A stretch of DNA of 64,000 nucleotides, taken from the NCBI RefSeq assembly GCF_014196305.1, contig NZ_JACIDJ010000002.1, forward strand, positions 62,001 to 126,000. The letters are read 5' to 3'. A program made the translations under genes and the position numbers. Origin of the DNA: Roseococcus suduntuyensis. GTDB taxonomy: Bacteria > Pseudomonadota > Alphaproteobacteria > Acetobacterales > Acetobacteraceae. The notes under the pieces were generated by a model that was not told the origin of the DNA, ran no database searches, and saw nothing but the letters and a program-made list of their open reading frames with translations. Shown here piece after piece: positions 37,403 through 46,280 of the stretch. Numbering within the stretch: position 1 is the stretch's first letter; every line of letters starts with the position of its first letter.

Positions 37403-38475
37403 GCCGCCTCGCGGAAGGCGTCGCGGCAGGCCTCGACGCCCCGCTCGATCAGGGGGCGGTAGAAACCGTCCATCAGCGCCTCGGCCTCCTCCGGCGTGTC
37501 CACGCGGTTCACCTGGGCCCGGAACTCGGCGCTGCCGGGCAGGCCGCGCGAATACCAGGCGATGTGCTTGCGCGCCATGCGGACCCCCGTGTTCACGCCA
37601 TGATGCGAGAGGATGGCGCGGTAATGCCGCAGCAGGATCTCGTGCTGCTCGGCGAGCGTAGGGTCGGGCAGGCGAACCCCCTCGTTCAGGAAGGCCGCGA
37701 CCTGGCGGGGGAACCAGGGCCGCCCGTAGCAGCCGCGGCCGATCATCACGCCATCCGCCCCGGACAGGCGCCGCGCCTCGGCCGCGTCATCCACGGTGAG
37801 GATGTCGCCATTGGCGATGACGGGGATGTCCACCGCCGCCTTCACCTGCGCGATGAAGGCCCAGTTGGCCGTGCCGGTGTAGAGCTGCTGGCGCGTGCGC
37901 CCATGGATGGTGACGAGGCGGATGCCGCATTCCTGGGCGATGCGCGCCAGCCGCGGCGCGTTCAGGCTGTTGTGGTCCCAGCCCATGCGCATCTTCAGCG
38001 TGACGGGCACGGAGACGGCACGGACCACGGCCTCCAGGATGGCGGCGGCCCGGACCTCGTCGCGCATCAGGGCCGAACCCGCGCTCTGCCCCACCGCCAC
38101 CTTCTTCACCGGGCAACCGAAATTGATGTCCACGATGGCCGCCCCCCGGTCCACCACCAGGCGCGCGGCATCGGCCATGACCGTAGGCTCACAGCCAGCC
38201 AGCTGGACGGAGCTGGGGGCGCCGAAGCCCTCCATCTCCTTGGCAACCTCGGCCATCTTCAGGCTCTGGCGGTTCTCCCGGATCATGGCGGCGGAGGCGA
38301 TCATCTCCGACACCACGAGCCCCGTGCCCTCGGCCCGCGCCAGACGGCGGAATGGCAGGTCCGTCACGCCCGACATGGGGGCGAGGATGACGGGCGTCTG
38401 GATGCACACACCCGGGGCGAGGGTGATGGGCGCCAGGGGCTGAGGCAGGGGGTTGCTCATCATTTGGGCAGCCAT
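37399..38475 (-). CDS. dusB: tRNA-dihydrouridine synthase DusB (NifR3)
   Basis: FMN-dependent reduction of uridines in tRNA. Family segments: [29 protein letters not shown] with the catalytic Cys, [34 protein letters not shown] and GDILTVDDA...[10 protein letters not shown]. Start is uncertain: ATG 38475, 38463 and 38460 are in frame and none has a clear Shine-Dalgarno; 38460 would give 353 aa. Head gene of the minus-strand run through ntrB, ntrC, ntrY and ntrX; divergent from ispDF across about 100 bases. No promoter boxes stand out. Confidence 0.94.
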   Translation of the reverse strand: MAAQMMSNPLPQPLAPITLAPGVCIQTPVILAPMSGVTDLPFRRLARAEGTGLVVSEMIASAAMIRENRQSLKMAEVAKEMEGFGAPSSVQLAGCEPTVMADAARLVVDRGAAIVDINFGCPVKKVAVGQSAGSALMRDEVRAAAILEAVVRAVSVPVTLKMRMGWDHNSLNAPRLARIAQECGIRLVTIHGRTRQQLYTGTANWAFIAQVKAAVDIPVIANGDILTVDDAAEARRLSGADGVMIGRGCYGRPWFPRQVAAFLNEGVRLPDPTLAEQHEILLRHYRAILSHHGVNTGVRMARKHIAWYSRGLPGSAEFRAQVNRVDTPEEAEALMDGFYRPLIERGVEACRDAFREAA

Positions 38476-38576
38476 ACGCAAATCCGCGCCCGCCGTCCAT
38501 GTCGCCCTTGCACCGTCGCGGGGCGATTTGCCCCCGGTCATTTGCAGGGAACCCAAAGCGGGGTAGCGAAGCGGGC

Positions 38577-39713
38577 ATGAAGATCGCCGCTCTCCTCTTG
38601 GCCGCCGGGACGGGTTCACGCTTCGGCGGCCCCGTCCCCAAGCAGTTCGCGGCCCTGGCCGGGCGGCCCGTGCTGCGCCACGCGGCCGAGGCGCTGCTGG
38701 CCGGCGGGCAGATGACATGGCTGCAACCCGTGGGCGAGGCCGAATCCATCGCCCCCGTGCTGGCCGGCCTGCCGCATCTTCCCATCGTGGCCGGCGGCGC
38801 CACCCGCCAGGCCAGCGTGCGGGCGGGTTTGGAAGCGCTGGCCGCGCATGCGCCCGATGTGGTGCTGATCCATGACGGCGCGCGGCCCTATTTGCCGCCC
38901 GGCACCATCCCTGCCCTGCTGGCGGCGCTGGAACACCACCCCGGCGCCATCCCGGCCGTGCCGGTGGCCGATACGCTCAAGCGCGGCGCGGATGGCGTGA
39001 TCGCGGCCACCGTCCCGCGCGAGGGGCTGTTCCGCGCCCAGACGCCCCAGGCCTTCCGCTTCCCCGCGATCCTGGCCGCCCACCGTGCCGCCACCCAGGA
39101 CGCCACCGACGACGCCGCCCTGCTCGAGGCCACGGGGCTATCTGTGGCCCTGGTCGAGGGGTCGGAGCGCAACATCAAGATCACCCGCCCGGAGGATTTG
39201 CCCCGCATGGAACACGACATGACCGCCCGGATGCTGCCGCGCGTGGGGACGGGCTTTGATGTCCATCGCCTGGTGCCGGGCCGGCCGCTGGTCCTGTGCG
39301 GGGTGGTGGTGCCGCATGAATTGGGCCTCGATGGCCATTCGGACGCCGATGTGGGCATCCATGCGCTGTGCGACGCCATCTATGGCGCCCTGGCCGAGGG
39401 CGATATCGGCACCTTCTTCCCCCCTTCCCAGATGAAGTGGAAGGACGCCGACAGCGCGCAGTTCCTGGTCCATGCCGCGGGGCGGATCGCGGCGCGGGGC
39501 GGCATGCTGGTCAATGCCGACGTCACGCTGATCTGCGAGCGGCCCAAGATCGGCCCCCATGCGGCCGCCATGCGCGCGCGGCTGGCGGAGCTGCTGGGCG
39601 TGGAGATCGGCCGCATCGGCGTGAAGGCCACGACCACCGAACGGCTGGGCTTCACCGGCCGTGGCGAGGGCATCGCGGCGCAGACGGCCGTGAGCCTGCT
39701 GGTGCCCGCCTGA
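38577..39713 (+). CDS. ispDF: Bifunctional IspD/IspF (MEP isoprenoid pathway)
   Basis: Fusion of two non-consecutive MEP-pathway enzymes, 378 aa. Residues 1-215 are the cytidylyltransferase IspD ([19 protein letters not shown], then LIHDGARP). From about residue 222 it is MECDP synthase IspF ([37 protein letters not shown] split, the metal-binding Asp/His, and [19 protein letters not shown]). Such fusions are common in alphaproteobacteria. ATG 38577 begins at the conserved [11 protein letters not shown]; a longer upstream frame is non-conserved. It ends just before a terminator hairpin that belongs to the opposite strand. Confidence 0.96.
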   Translation: MKIAALLLAAGTGSRFGGPVPKQFAALAGRPVLRHAAEALLAGGQMTWLQPVGEAESIAPVLAGLPHLPIVAGGATRQASVRAGLEALAAHAPDVVLIHDGARPYLPPGTIPALLAALEHHPGAIPAVPVADTLKRGADGVIAATVPREGLFRAQTPQAFRFPAILAAHRAATQDATDDAALLEATGLSVALVEGSERNIKITRPEDLPRMEHDMTARMLPRVGTGFDVHRLVPGRPLVLCGVVVPHELGLDGHSDADVGIHALCDAIYGALAEGDIGTFFPPSQMKWKDADSAQFLVHAAGRIAARGGMLVNADVTLICERPKIGPHAAAMRARLAELLGVEIGRIGVKATTTERLGFTGRGEGIAAQTAVSLLVPA

Positions 39714-39715
39714 AC

Positions 39716-39852
39716 AAAAAAGAGGCCGCCCCCTTTCGGGAGCGGCCAAGGCAAGGTTGAGGAAGGCAAAGCTGTCGGCAGGGCCAGAGCCCCACCGACC
39801 TACCTCAGATGGGACCATCCTGGTCCTCTTCAAGACCCTTACGATAACGCAT
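39716..39852 (-). ncRNA. Candidate trans-encoded small RNA with intrinsic terminator
   Basis: On the minus strand GGCCGC...GCGGCC forms a stem (one mismatch, three more pairs) closed by a GAAA-type tetraloop at 39724-39747 and followed by TCTTTTTTG at 39723-39715, a strong intrinsic terminator. No protein gene lies upstream on that strand. Two more hairpins lie within the putative RNA: GTCGG/GGGC with GCCC/CCGAC near 39775-39800, and GGACCA/TGGTCC near 39810-39825. A single-stranded CU-rich stretch (CTTTGCCTTCCTCAACC) precedes the terminator and could pair with Shine-Dalgarno sequences. TTGAAA (39887-39882) with TTTTGT 17 bases on could be the promoter, in an AT-richer patch. Hfq is encoded nearby. 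Confidence 0.4.
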
Positions 39853-39958
39853 CGCCTAACAAAATCGCCATCACAACGAAGTTTCAACCTTTCCATCGTC
39901 CGTCATTTCGCGCCCGCCTCGCACCCGCTATCCTCCCCGACAACACATGGAGGATGCG

Positions 39959-41143
39959 ATGACCGGACACACCCATGACGCGGCCATCATCGGCTGGGCC
40001 CATAGCCGCTTCGGCAAGATCGAGGACGCGCCTGATGCCGAGGCGCTGATCGGCCTCGTCGCCCGCCAGGCCATCGAGCATGCGGGGCTGGAGCCCGCCG
40101 ATGTGGACGCGGTCTTCCTGGGCCAGTTCAATGGCGGCTTCACACCGCAGGAATTCCCGGCCTCGCTGGTGTTCCAAGCCGTGCCGGAACTCCGCTTCCG
40201 CCCCGCCACCCGCTACGAGAACGCCTGCGCGACCGGCAGCGCCGCCATCCATGGCGCGCTCGATTTCCTCGCCGCGAAGCGCGGCCGGATCACCTTGGTC
40301 GTGGGCGTGGAGAAGATGACTGCAACCCCCGGCCCCCGGGTCGGCGAGATCCTGCTCTCGGCCAGTCACCTCAAGACCGAGGGCGGCATCGAGGCGGGTT
40401 TCGCCGGCGTCTTCGCCCGGATCGCCGAGGCCTATTTCCAGCGCCATGGCGACCAGTCCGACGCCTTGGCCGCCATCGCCGCCAAGAATCACAAGAATGG
40501 CGTGGACAACCCCTGGGCGCAGATGCGCAAGGACCTGGGGTATGAGTTCTGCCGCGCCGAGAGCGAAAAGAACCCCTTCGTCGCCCGCCCCCTCAAGCGC
40601 ACCGATTGCAGCCTGGTGAGCGACGGCGCGGCCGCCATCATCATCGCGGAGGGCGATGTGGCCCAGTCCGCCCCCCGCGCCGCCCGCTTCCGCGCCACCG
40701 CCCATGTGCAGGACTTCCTGCCCATCGCGCGCCGCGACATCACCCGCTTCGAGGGCCCGCGCGAGGCCTGGGCGCGCGCCTTCGACGCCGCCGGGATGGG
40801 CTTGTCGGACCTTTCCTTCGCCGAGGTGCATGACTGCTTCACCATCGCCGAGCTCATCGAATACGAGGCGATGGGGCTGACGCCCGAGGGCCAGGGCCAC
40901 CGCGCCATCCTGGAGGGCTGGACGGCCAAGGACGGCAGGCTCCCCGTCAACCGCTCGGGCGGGCTGAAGGCCAAGGGCCACCCGATCGGCGCCACGGGTG
41001 TCTCCATGCACGCGCTCGCCGCCATGCAGCTGTGCGGCGAGGCGGGGGAGATGCAGTTGCCGCGCGCCGAGGTGGCGGGCGTGTTCAACATGGGCGGCGC
41101 GGCCGTCGCCAACTATGTCAGCATCCTGGAGCGGGCGGGCTGA
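39959..41143 (+). CDS. Thiolase family protein (acetyl-CoA acetyltransferase / SCP2-thiolase-like)
   Basis: Thiolase-fold enzyme of 394 aa. Nucleophile Cys in RYENACATGSAAIHGAL, the HDCFTIAE segment (His-Asp in place of the NEAFA of classical thiolases, typical of SCP2-type), and GGLKAKGHPIGATGVS with the C-terminal GGAAVANYVSILE. Such proteins are often annotated acetyl-CoA acetyltransferase, but chain length and direction are unknown. ATG 39959 is chosen because GGAGG lies five bases upstream; ATG 39947 would contain that site. Single gene with convergent hairpins beyond it. Confidence 0.88.
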   Translation: MTGHTHDAAIIGWAHSRFGKIEDAPDAEALIGLVARQAIEHAGLEPADVDAVFLGQFNGGFTPQEFPASLVFQAVPELRFRPATRYENACATGSAAIHGALDFLAAKRGRITLVVGVEKMTATPGPRVGEILLSASHLKTEGGIEAGFAGVFARIAEAYFQRHGDQSDALAAIAAKNHKNGVDNPWAQMRKDLGYEFCRAESEKNPFVARPLKRTDCSLVSDGAAAIIIAEGDVAQSAPRAARFRATAHVQDFLPIARRDITRFEGPREAWARAFDAAGMGLSDLSFAEVHDCFTIAELIEYEAMGLTPEGQGHRAILEGWTAKDGRLPVNRSGGLKAKGHPIGATGVSMHALAAMQLCGEAGEMQLPRAEVAGVFNMGGAAVANYVSILERAG

Positions 41144-41173
41144 CCCACCCGCGCCAGGGCGGGATGCGTTGAG

Positions 41174-41248
41174 GCGGGATCACCGAAAACGCCGAATCCC
41201 GCTCGCAACAGCGGCTGGAGCAGGCCGCGTGAACGCGGCGTGCTCCAG
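41174..41248. terminator. Double hairpin between convergent genes
   Basis: First hairpin: GCGGGAT (41174-41180) with ATCCCGC (41196-41202). Second, much stronger: CTGGAGCA and GCCGCG pair with CGCGGC and TGCTCCAG around a TGAA loop (41215-41248, one G-G mismatch). Neither has a T-run, but the position between two gene ends suggests bidirectional, probably Rho-assisted, termination. Confidence 0.6.
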
Positions 41249-41260
41249 GCCGGCGCCGCG

Positions 41261-42259
41261 TCAGTCGAGCGTGGCGCCCGAGGCCTCCACCAGCCCCTGC
41301 CACACGCGCTCCTGCTCGGTGAGGTAGCGGCCATAGGCCTCGGGGCTCTCGTCGGTCACGGGGGTGAAGCCCAGCGGCTCCATCCGGCCCTTGAACTCGT
41401 CCGAGCGCGCGATCTGCGTGAGGACCTGGTGCAACCGCGCGATCACCGGGGCGGGCGTGCGCGCCGGCACGTTCACGGCGTACCAGGACTGCATGTCGAT
41501 GCCCGCCTGCGGCAGCAGCTCCGCCATGCCGGGCACGTCGCGCAGCTCGGGCACATAGGTCACGCGCTCGGCGCTGCCCACGGCCAGCGCGCGGAAGCGG
41601 CCTTCGCGCACATGGGGCATCAGGGCCGGGATCACGTCGAACATCATGTCGATGTTGCCCGCCACGAGGTCCACGATGGCCGGGCCGCCGCCGCGATAGG
41701 GCACATGGGTGATGTCCATGCCCGCCGCGCGGTTGATGCTGGAGAGCGTGAGGTGGCTGACCGTGCCGGTGCCGGAGGAGCCCATGCTGATCCGCCCCGG
41801 ATTGGCGCGGGCCGCGGCCACCAGTTCATTGAAGTTCTGCCAGGGGCGGCGGGCGTTGACCACCAGCAGCACCGTCCCCGTCACCACCCGCGTCACGGGG
41901 GCGAGGTCCCGGATGGGGTCGAAGGGCATGGAGCGGCGGTAGAGAAACTTGTTCGCCGCCAGCATGGAGGCGGTGCCGAGCAGGATGGTGTGCCCGTCGG
42001 GCTCGGCCTTCGCGACCATGTCGCCGCCCAGGTTGCCGCCGGCGCCGCCGCGGTTCTCGACCACCACCGTGGCGTTCAGCAGCGGCTGCATGCGCTCGGC
42101 CAGCAGGCGGCCCGTGATGTCCACCGCGCCGCCGGGCGCGAAGGGAACGATGATGCGGATGGGGCGGGAGGGCCAGGCGGCCTGGGCCCGGGCTAGGCCA
42201 GGGGCGGCGAGCGGAGCCGCGAGGGCCGCGCCGAGCAGCGCGCGACGGGGGGCGTTCAT
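41261..42259 (-). CDS. Tripartite tricarboxylate transporter substrate-binding protein (Bug family)
   Basis: Periplasmic receptor of the TctC/Bug type, 332 aa. Signal peptide with RRALLGAALAAPLAAPGLARAQA, then the family start WPSRPIRIIVPFAPGGAVDI, ENRGGAGGNLGGDMVAKAEPDG, GSSGTGTVSHL, ITHVPYRGGGPAIVDLVAG and the end VWQGLVEASGATLD. ATG 42259 has GGAGA eight bases upstream; longer readings are in a neighbouring gene. No TctA/TctB membrane genes are adjacent, as is common for the abundant orphan Bug receptors. Ligand unknown, probably a carboxylate. Confidence 0.92.
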   Translation of the reverse strand: MNAPRRALLGAALAAPLAAPGLARAQAAWPSRPIRIIVPFAPGGAVDITGRLLAERMQPLLNATVVVENRGGAGGNLGGDMVAKAEPDGHTILLGTASMLAANKFLYRRSMPFDPIRDLAPVTRVVTGTVLLVVNARRPWQNFNELVAAARANPGRISMGSSGTGTVSHLTLSSINRAAGMDITHVPYRGGGPAIVDLVAGNIDMMFDVIPALMPHVREGRFRALAVGSAERVTYVPELRDVPGMAELLPQAGIDMQSWYAVNVPARTPAPVIARLHQVLTQIARSDEFKGRMEPLGFTPVTDESPEAYGRYLTEQERVWQGLVEASGATLD

Positions 42260-42333
42260 GGGAAGTCTCCTGGGCTGCGGATGGGTGGCTTCTCCGGGTG
42301 TCCGGCAGGAAGGCCCGAAAGGCAAGCCCTTGT

Positions 42334-43389
42334 TCAGGGCGGGGGTGACTGCTTCACCCCGCCCCAGTCCAGCAGCAGCGCATAGCCCACCGCCAGCACC
42401 ACCGGCCCGAGGAAGAGGCCCAGGAAGCCGAAGGCGAAGACACCCCCCAAGGCGCCCAGCAGGGTCAGCAGCAGGGGCAGGTCCGCCCCGCGGGCGATCA
42501 GCCAGGGACGGATCACGTTGTCCACCGAGGAGATGCCAAGGGCACCGTAGAGCAGCATGAACAGCCCCCAGCCCCAGGAATCGGTCGCGAAGAGCCAGAT
42601 CGAGGCGGGCAGCCACACCAGCGGCGCCCCCACCGGGAAGATCGAGATCACCCCCGCGATCACCCCCAGCAGCACCGGCTGCGGCACCCCCGCCACCCAG
42701 AGGCCGAAGGCGGTCAGGAAGCCCTGGGCCAGCGCCGTGCCCAGCAGCCCATAGACCACGCCCCGCGTCACATTGCCCGTCAGCTCCCACAGGTGCAGCG
42801 CGCGGTCACCGGCCAGCCGCTCCAGCAGACGGTAGCAATGCGCCGCGATGGCCGGCCCGTCGCGGTAGATGAAGAAGGCGAGGATGATGGCCACCAGCAC
42901 CTCCACCAGCCCCGACAGCAGCAGCAGCAGCAGCCCCAGCGCCTGCTGCGCGATGGTGCCGGCATAGGGGCCGACCAGCGCCGTGAGCTGCGAACTGTCG
43001 CCCGCCAGCGAGTCCCAGAAGCTGTTCAGTGGCCCGCCCACCAGCGGGATGGGCAGCAGCACGCCCGACAGGTCCGGCAGCCCCTCGGTCAGCACCCGCT
43101 CGATCCAGGTGCGGATGCCGTCCACATCCTCTCGCGTGACGGGCGTCGCCAGCAGCAGGGGCAGGCCCAGCAGCAGGAATTCCAGAACCACCATCACCGC
43201 CGCCGCATAGCCCGGGCGCAGGGTCAGCCGGTTGGTGAGGAAGCGGAAGATGGGCCAGGTGCAGAACACCAGGATGACGGCCCCCAGCAGGGCCGAGACG
43301 AAGGGCCGCAGCACCAGGAAGCAGGCCAGCGCCAGCAGGCCTGCCGCCAGCAGCCCGATCAGCCGGGCCACTGAGTCCTTGCTTTCCAT
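42334..43389 (-). CDS. AI-2E family transporter (PerM-like permease)
   Basis: Integral membrane protein of 351 aa with about eight hydrophobic segments and a periplasmic loop region in the first half. Family signatures include LLLLLSGLVEVLVAIILAFFIYRDG (split), GNVTRGVVYGLLGTALAQGFL, GVISIFPVGAPLVWLPASIWL (split) and SSVDNVIRPWLIARGADLP with LLGALGGVFAFGFLGLFLGPV. AI-2E proteins include the AI-2 exporter TqsA and sodium/proton antiporters; the substrate here is unknown. Divergent from the DsbA-like gene across 40 bases. Confidence 0.88.
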   Translation of the reverse strand: MESKDSVARLIGLLAAGLLALACFLVLRPFVSALLGAVILVFCTWPIFRFLTNRLTLRPGYAAAVMVVLEFLLLGLPLLLATPVTREDVDGIRTWIERVLTEGLPDLSGVLLPIPLVGGPLNSFWDSLAGDSSQLTALVGPYAGTIAQQALGLLLLLLSGLVEVLVAIILAFFIYRDGPAIAAHCYRLLERLAGDRALHLWELTGNVTRGVVYGLLGTALAQGFLTAFGLWVAGVPQPVLLGVIAGVISIFPVGAPLVWLPASIWLFATDSWGWGLFMLLYGALGISSVDNVIRPWLIARGADLPLLLTLLGALGGVFAFGFLGLFLGPVVLAVGYALLLDWGGVKQSPPP

Positions 43390-43429
43390 ACGGAACCCTA
43401 TCGTTTTGCGGTGGTCTGCGTAGAATGGG

Positions 43430-44092
43430 GTGGTGAACGTCCTCGCACCACCCCGGCCGCGGCTTTCCGTCGAGATCGTCTTCGATCTCGTCTGCCCCTG
43501 GTGCTATCTGGGCGTGCGCCGCCTGCTGCGCGTCCTGGCCGAGCGGGCGGACCTGCAGGCCGAACTGCTCTGGCGCCCCTTCCTGCTGAACCCCGACATC
43601 GCCCCCGGCGGCGTCCCCCGGCAGGACTGGCTGACACGGAAGTTCGGCGGCGAGGAACGCGCCCGCCGCCTGCACGGCACCATCGCCGAGCTGGGCCAGG
43701 CCGAGGGCATCGCCTTCCGCTTCGACCTGATGCGCCGCATCCCCTCCAGCCTGGACGGCCACCGGCTGCTGCGCTGGGCCGCGCCCCAGGGGCCGCTGGA
43801 CGGGTTGGTGGAGCGCATCTTCCAGGCCTATTTCAGCGAGGGGCAGGATATCGGCCAGCATGCGGTCCTGGCTGCCCTCGCCGCCGCCGAGGGCCTCGAC
43901 CCCGCCGAGGCCCGCCAATTCCTGGCCAGCCCCGCCGAGACCGAATGGGTCCACCTGGAAAACCTGCGCGCCCATCGCCTGGGAATCAACGGGGTGCCCT
44001 GCTTCCTGGTGGATGGGCAGCACGCCATCGCCGGCGCCCAGGAGGGCGAGGTGCTGCAACGCCTCATCGAGGTGGCGCTCACCACTTCGTGA
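43430..44092 (+). CDS. DsbA family oxidoreductase (FrnE-like)
   Basis: Thioredoxin-fold protein of 220 aa without a signal peptide, like cytosolic FrnE/2-hydroxychromene-2-carboxylate-isomerase relatives. The redox motif CPWC lies in FDLVCPWCYLGVRRL near residue 24 and the cis-Pro is in GINGVPCFLVDG. GTG codons at 43430 and 43433 both start the same frame; a TAGAAT at 43421-43426 would put +1 about at 43433, so the mRNA might be leaderless. Function: disulfide exchange or isomerisation in the cytoplasm. The DJ-1-like gene follows in the same orientation after 66 bases. Confidence 0.88.
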   Translation: MVNVLAPPRPRLSVEIVFDLVCPWCYLGVRRLLRVLAERADLQAELLWRPFLLNPDIAPGGVPRQDWLTRKFGGEERARRLHGTIAELGQAEGIAFRFDLMRRIPSSLDGHRLLRWAAPQGPLDGLVERIFQAYFSEGQDIGQHAVLAALAAAEGLDPAEARQFLASPAETEWVHLENLRAHRLGINGVPCFLVDGQHAIAGAQEGEVLQRLIEVALTTS

Positions 44093-44158
44093 CCGCTGGC
44101 CTGGACGGCGCCCGGGAAAGCCCGACAATGGCGGACAACCACAAAGGGGGCCCGTTCC

Positions 44159-44839
44159 ATGACGCATCTCAACATCGGCAGCGTGATCTTCCCGGACCTC
44201 GACCAGGTGGACCTGACCGGGCCGCACGAGATCCTGTCCCGCCTGCCCGATTCGACCTGGCGCCTCTATGGGCCCAGCCTCGACCCCGTCACCGACATGA
44301 AGGGCCTGCGAATCCTCCCCGATGCCGTGCTGGAGGACGCGCCGCAGCTCGACGTGCTGCACGTCCCGGGCGGATTCGGCGTGGACGCCGCCATGCGCGA
44401 TGCCCGGCTGCTGGACTGGCTGAAGCGCCAGGCCGAAGGGGCGCAACTGGTCTTCACCGTCTGCACCGGCTCCCTGCTGCTGGGCGCCACCGGGCTGCTG
44501 CGCGGCCGCCGCGCCACCACCCATTGGGCCAGCCACCATCTGCTGCCCCTGCTGGGCGCCACCCCCGTGGACGAACGCGTGGTCGAGGACGGCAAGTTCG
44601 TCACCGCGGCCGGCGTCACCTCGGGCTTCGACGGCGCCCTGCACGTGGCCGCGAAGCTGCGCGGCCCCGAGGTCGCGCAGTTCATCCAGCTCTACATGCA
44701 GTACGACCCCCACCCGCCCTTCCAGGCCGGCAACCCCCGCACCGCCCCCGCCGCGACGCGCGACCAGGCCACCGCCGCCTTCGCGAACGTCGTCGCCGCG
44801 CGCGAGGCGGTGTTGCGGGGACTGCAGCTCACGGGGTGA
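44159..44839 (+). CDS. DJ-1/PfpI family protein, isonitrile-hydratase-like
   Basis: Class-I glutamine-amidotransferase-fold protein of 226 aa. Conserved Glu near residue 22 (TGPHEIL), nucleophile elbow VFTVCTGSLLLGATGLL with Cys near 101, and the following ATTHWASHHLLPLLG match InhA isonitrile hydratase and ThiJ-type proteins; VTSGFDGALHVAAKL also fits. The His of protease-type members is absent, so it is unlikely to be a peptidase. AGGGGG precedes ATG 44159. The gene ends at the large inverted repeat. Confidence 0.87.
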   Translation: MTHLNIGSVIFPDLDQVDLTGPHEILSRLPDSTWRLYGPSLDPVTDMKGLRILPDAVLEDAPQLDVLHVPGGFGVDAAMRDARLLDWLKRQAEGAQLVFTVCTGSLLLGATGLLRGRRATTHWASHHLLPLLGATPVDERVVEDGKFVTAAGVTSGFDGALHVAAKLRGPEVAQFIQLYMQYDPHPPFQAGNPRTAPAATRDQATAAFANVVAAREAVLRGLQLTG

Positions 44840-44848
44840 GGTGGCGCC

Positions 44849-45057
44849 CCGGGGAGGGCGCTGCCCTCCCCGGACCCCTCCCGCCGAGGGCCCAGGCCCT
44901 CGGAACCCTTTTGACTTAATGGGTATTCAAAGGGAGGGGCGTCACGGGCGCGCGCGTCATCCAGGGCACAACATGCCCCTCCCTTTGAATACCCACTGAA
45001 GCGAACGGGGTCAGGGGCCCATGGCCCCTGGCGGGGGTCCGGGGGCGGCAGCCCCCG
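44849..45057. repeat. Mirror-symmetric composite inverted repeat
   Basis: A perfect 20-bp inverted repeat (44921-44940 with 44975-44994; GGGTATTCAAAGGGAGGGGC) surrounds a 34-base centre. Outside it, both sides carry the same order of elements: an AT-richer patch, a hairpin around a GGCC core (44884-44903; 45012-45030), a GGACCCC/GGGTCC block and a GC hairpin (CCGGGGAGGGC with GCCCTCCCCGG at 44849-44873; GGGGGC with GCCCCC at 45041-45056). The whole gap between two convergent genes is thus one imperfect, nested palindrome of about 210 bases. It may act as a bidirectional terminator and/or be a dispersed non-coding element; no ORF is inside. Confidence 0.85.
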
Positions 45058-45064
45058 CCGGGCC

Positions 45065-46090
45065 TCACCTGGCCCGTGCGATGCAGAACCGCACCACCTC
45101 GGCCAGCGCGTGGCGGAAGGGGTTGTCGGGGAAGCCGGCCAGGGACTTCAGGGCGGCCTCGCCATAAGCTTCCGCGCGGGCGATGGTCTTGGCGACGGCA
45201 CCGTGGCGGGCCATCAGGCGCTGGGCCTCGGCGAAGTCGCTGTCGTCCTGCTGGCGTTCCTCGATGGTGCGGCGCCAGAATTCCTGCTCGGTCGCCTCAC
45301 CGGCGTGGAAGGCGGCCAGCACGGGCAGCGTGATCTTGCCCTCGCGGAAATCATCGCCGACGGTCTTGCCCAGCTTCTCCTGCTCGGCGGCATAATCGAG
45401 GGCGTCATCCACCAGTTGGAAGGCGATGCCGAGGTTGCGGCCATAGGAATCCAGCGCCTCGGCTTCCGCCTCGGGCCGATCGGCGACGACGGCGCCAAGG
45501 CGTGTGGCGGCGGCGAAGAGGGAGGCCGTCTTGCCCTCGATCACTTCGAGATACTGCGCCTCCGTCGTGCCCAGGTCATTCTGGATGAGAAGCTGCAGCA
45601 CCTCGCCCTCCGCCAGCGTGGCGGCGGCCGAGGAGAGGATGCGCATCACCTCCAGGTTGCCATCCTCCACCATCAAGCGGAAGGCGCGGGCGAAGAGGAA
45701 GTCGCCCACCAGCACCGAGGGCTTGTTGCCGAACAGCGCGTTGGCAGAGGCCTGGCCGCGGCGCAGCGTGCTCTCATCCACCACGTCGTCATGCAGCAGC
45801 GTCGCGGTGTGGATGAACTCCACGCAGGCGGCGAGCGCCACATGGCGCGGCCCCTCATACCCGCACATGCGCGAGGCGCCGAGCGTCAGCACCGGCCGCA
45901 GCCGCTTCCCGCCCGAGCTGACGAGGTGCGCGGCGAGCTGCGGGATGAGGGCCACCGGGCTGTGCATGCGCTCGACGATGAGACGATTACACTGCGCGAG
46001 GTCCTCGGCCACGAGGGCGGTGAGGCGCTTCAGCGCGTCCTCACCATGCCCGGCCGCGCCCTGGTCCTTCGCCTCGATCACACCACCCAC
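45065..46090 (-). CDS. ispB: Polyprenyl diphosphate synthase (octaprenyl/decaprenyl type)
   Basis: Trans-prenyl transferase making the quinone side chain, about 341 aa. First Asp-rich motif in TLLHDDVVDES (DDxxD), preceded by the GGKRLRP substrate site; second Asp-rich motif in FQLVDDALDYAAE (DDxLD); small residues before the first motif fit a long-chain product. The start is uncertain: GTG 46090 or GTG 46081 are in frame, no ATG serves, and upstream sequence is not conserved. Divergent from the DUF2007-methyltransferase pair, an arrangement I recall from other alphaproteobacteria. Confidence 0.93.
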   Translation of the reverse strand: MGGVIEAKDQGAAGHGEDALKRLTALVAEDLAQCNRLIVERMHSPVALIPQLAAHLVSSGGKRLRPVLTLGASRMCGYEGPRHVALAACVEFIHTATLLHDDVVDESTLRRGQASANALFGNKPSVLVGDFLFARAFRLMVEDGNLEVMRILSSAAATLAEGEVLQLLIQNDLGTTEAQYLEVIEGKTASLFAAATRLGAVVADRPEAEAEALDSYGRNLGIAFQLVDDALDYAAEQEKLGKTVGDDFREGKITLPVLAAFHAGEATEQEFWRRTIEERQQDDSDFAEAQRLMARHGAVAKTIARAEAYGEAALKSLAGFPDNPFRHALAEVVRFCIARAR

Positions 46091-46280
46091 GCTGTCATGC
46101 CCCCGAAACGCGCCATGTCCCGCGCGATGGCCAATGGTCAGAAAAGACGCGGCCGGCCCAGGGCCGCTCAACCGGACATCACGGCTTGACCGTTCCGCGC
46201 CGCGCCGCAGGATAGGCCCCGGCAAAGATGGCGGCAAGGCAAGGCCTGGCAAGGGCCTGGCACCGCTGGAGGGGGCGCGC

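Noticed and set aside
42806-44713. 635-codon minus-strand frame across the AI-2E, DsbA-like and DJ-1-like genes
   Set aside because: It crosses three well-supported genes and lacks any domain.
46097-46189. 30-codon plus-strand frame ending with a KRRGRPR (AT-hook-like) motif
   Set aside because: No Shine-Dalgarno, lies in the leader region of the divergent ispB gene, and RGRPR arises easily in GC-rich sequence. Kept only as a curiosity.
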